64,000 nt of DNA from NCBI GenBank assembly GCA_951640165.1, contig OX621258.1, positions 6,471,501-6,535,500 of the forward strand. The letters run 5' to 3'. A program made the translations under genes and the position numbers. Source of the stretch: Pseudoips prasinana. Taxonomy: Eukaryota > Arthropoda > Insecta > Lepidoptera > Nolidae. The stretch's first letter is position 1, and the number at the start of each line of letters is the position of its first letter. The notes under the pieces are model-generated. The model was given only the letters and a program-made list of their open reading frames with translations, searched no databases and was not told where the DNA came from. Of this stretch, positions 63,401 through 64,000 are shown in pieces.

Positions 63401-63701
63401 ATGGGGCCTGCCCACGCTGCGTGTGCTATGTGCCCCGCCCACTGCCACTTCAGCTTAGCATACTACCAGACAATAATAAGCATATAAGATCAACCTCTCA
63501 CCTCTCAACTTTAAGCGTAGCGATCTCCACTCGATCTCTCATCTCGTTCTGTCTCCCCTCTTGCGTCTCCTTCAACTGCTTGATCTCTTGCTCGATCTTT
63601 TTGGCGGAGTCTTGCAAGTTCACTTTTTTCTTTTGCTCTATATTAAGGATCGCTATTTCGGAGTCGTATTCCCCTTTGATGAGAGCTTTCTCCATTTCCA
63701 G
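60219..63701 (-). CDS. PHLDB/LL5-type coiled-coil protein, partial (four internal exons)
   Basis: Exons in transcript order: 63701-63502, 63087-62959, 62670-61412, 60462-60219 (200 + 129 + 1259 + 244 nt), about 610 codons that splice in one open frame with GT/AG sites. The coiled-coil part has LEMEKALIKGEYDSEIAIL, then IFEDLEFQHLEEESEL, a hallmark of PHLDB1/2 (LL5) proteins, and then SNREDIQNEIILLTKKIEA. A Ser/Lys/Glu-rich disordered insert of about 260 residues follows, then SLMEVERKRLEMLEERG and IEDEREKISELKRRVQDETK. Vertebrate LL5 proteins bind PIP3 through a C-terminal PH domain and organise cortical microtubule capture and basement-membrane adhesion. The start lies past the right edge. 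The PH-domain exons were not found to the left, so they are either far away behind a long intron or missed. Confidence 0.8.
60463..61411 (-). other. PHLDB-like intron between exons C and D
   Basis: 949-nt intron. It contains a fold-back patch near 60620-60690 (AACCGAAACTG, ATTTCGGTTTCGG, CAGTTTCGGCCGAAAC), which looks like one end of a hAT-type MITE. The forward frame 61197-61394 is not recognisable. Confidence 0.6.
61412..62670 (-). CDS. PHLDB-like exon C (large, mostly disordered)
   Basis: 1259 nt between TTACTTACAG and ACGAG/GTACAG. The first 80 or so codons continue the coiled coil. Then comes a long low-complexity region with runs such as SPSKSSTSSKEKKG and KKPKSPEK, probably a phosphorylated linker. 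The last part returns to a charged helix (MEVERKRLEMLEERG). This insert is larger than I would expect for a PHLDB linker. Confidence 0.82.
62959..63087 (-). CDS. PHLDB-like exon B
   Basis: 129 nt between CATATCCAG and GAATT/GTAAGT. It encodes the diagnostic block LDNETKIFEDLEFQHLEEE. Confidence 0.85.
63283..63468 (-). pseudogene. RTE-like LINE fragment in a PHLDB intron
   Basis: ATATTAGACGAAAGACGTCC, CTACTCAAAGGCCCCCG, ATCTTGATGGGGCCTGCCC, ACGCTGCGTG and GCTATGTGCCCCGCCCACTG match the reverse of 51400-51660, with an internal deletion. It lies in the intron between exons A and B, in the same (minus) orientation as the gene. Confidence 0.7.
63502..63701 (-). CDS. PHLDB-like exon A
   Basis: 200 nt, entered in phase 0 after a TACTTTCAG acceptor and left in phase 2 at GAGAG/GTGAGA. 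It encodes a continuous coiled coil (Glu/Lys/Gln-rich, no Pro). Confidence 0.8.
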
Positions 63702-64000
63702 CTGAAAGTAAGATATAAAATGTATTTCCAAGGTAAGATGTCAGTTCCTATTTACGAAAGTAACTTCTTTATTTATTATCCACAGTCACATTAAAGACTT
63801 TTTTTTATAGTTGCAATATTTAACATTTTCATGTAATCGAGTACGATACCCCCTTCTTTTATCAACCCCGTTTAAACCCAAGATATTTCTTTTTCTGAGT
63901 AATATTCCGGCTAATTTCGTATGAGAATAATTTGAAAAGACTACGGTGAATATGGGTTAGAAGCCCGCAGAAGACATTGTCATTGCCCTTACTCCTAGAC
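63702..64000 (-). other. PHLDB-like intron at the window edge
   Basis: AT-rich sequence upstream (in gene sense) of exon A. No further exon is seen before the window ends. Confidence 0.5.

Overview
The window reads as nuclear DNA of an insect, most likely a moth or butterfly (Lepidoptera). It is AT-rich, gene-poor and intron-rich. It is packed with repeats of types that I recognise from lepidopteran genomes: short Helitron-like elements ending in a small hairpin plus CTAGT, tRNA-headed and 5S-rRNA-headed SINEs, RTE-like and Jockey-like LINE tails, and several MITE families. There is no bacterial gene organisation, no operon, no CRISPR array, and no intact tRNA or rRNA gene that I can defend. 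The species call is an inference from repeat types.

Two protein genes stand out. (1) At 44408-47700 on the plus strand lies an apparently intact three-exon transposase gene (42 + 73 + 690 = 805 codons). Three successive Cys/His pair modules precede a helix-turn-helix and a DDE_Tnp_4-like catalytic core, and a SWIM-type zinc finger (CxC-x9-CxH) closes the protein. Related inverted sequences at about 43681-43764 and 48066-48174 look like the ends of a roughly 4.4 kb autonomous DNA transposon. (2) At 60219-63701 on the minus strand lie four consecutive exons of a PHLDB/LL5-type coiled-coil protein. They splice in frame. The 5' part of the gene lies beyond the right edge, and the 3' part (including the expected PH domain) was not found.

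Layout: 0.5-2.5 kb is a satellite array with a 171-bp period organised as a 342-bp dimer. 2.5-22.8 kb is intergenic or intronic sequence full of SINEs, Helitron-like elements, MITEs, a 259-nt near-perfect palindrome (6359-6617), and a 464-bp inverted-repeat element that carries a piece of LTR-retrotransposon gag and sits inside a SINE (16398-16861). 22.8-23.3 kb is a minisatellite of ten 50-bp units. 23.4-34 kb holds Helitron-like elements, SINEs and LINE fragments. 34-37.3 kb holds a broken REL-endonuclease LINE and weak candidate micro-exons on the minus strand. 38-43.6 kb is mostly unassigned, with a 467-bp hAT-like MITE. 43.7-48.2 kb is the DDE/SWIM transposon. 48.2-60 kb holds MITEs, SINEs, an RTE fragment, a long (AT)n run, a broken Tc1/mariner-like transposase and a Jockey-like LINE 3' end. 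60.2-64 kb is the PHLDB-like gene.

Apart from the host coiled-coil gene, almost everything recognisable is mobile-element sequence at different stages of decay. The transposase gene is the only element gene here that still looks functional. The LINE, Tc1-like and gag segments all carry stops or frameshifts.
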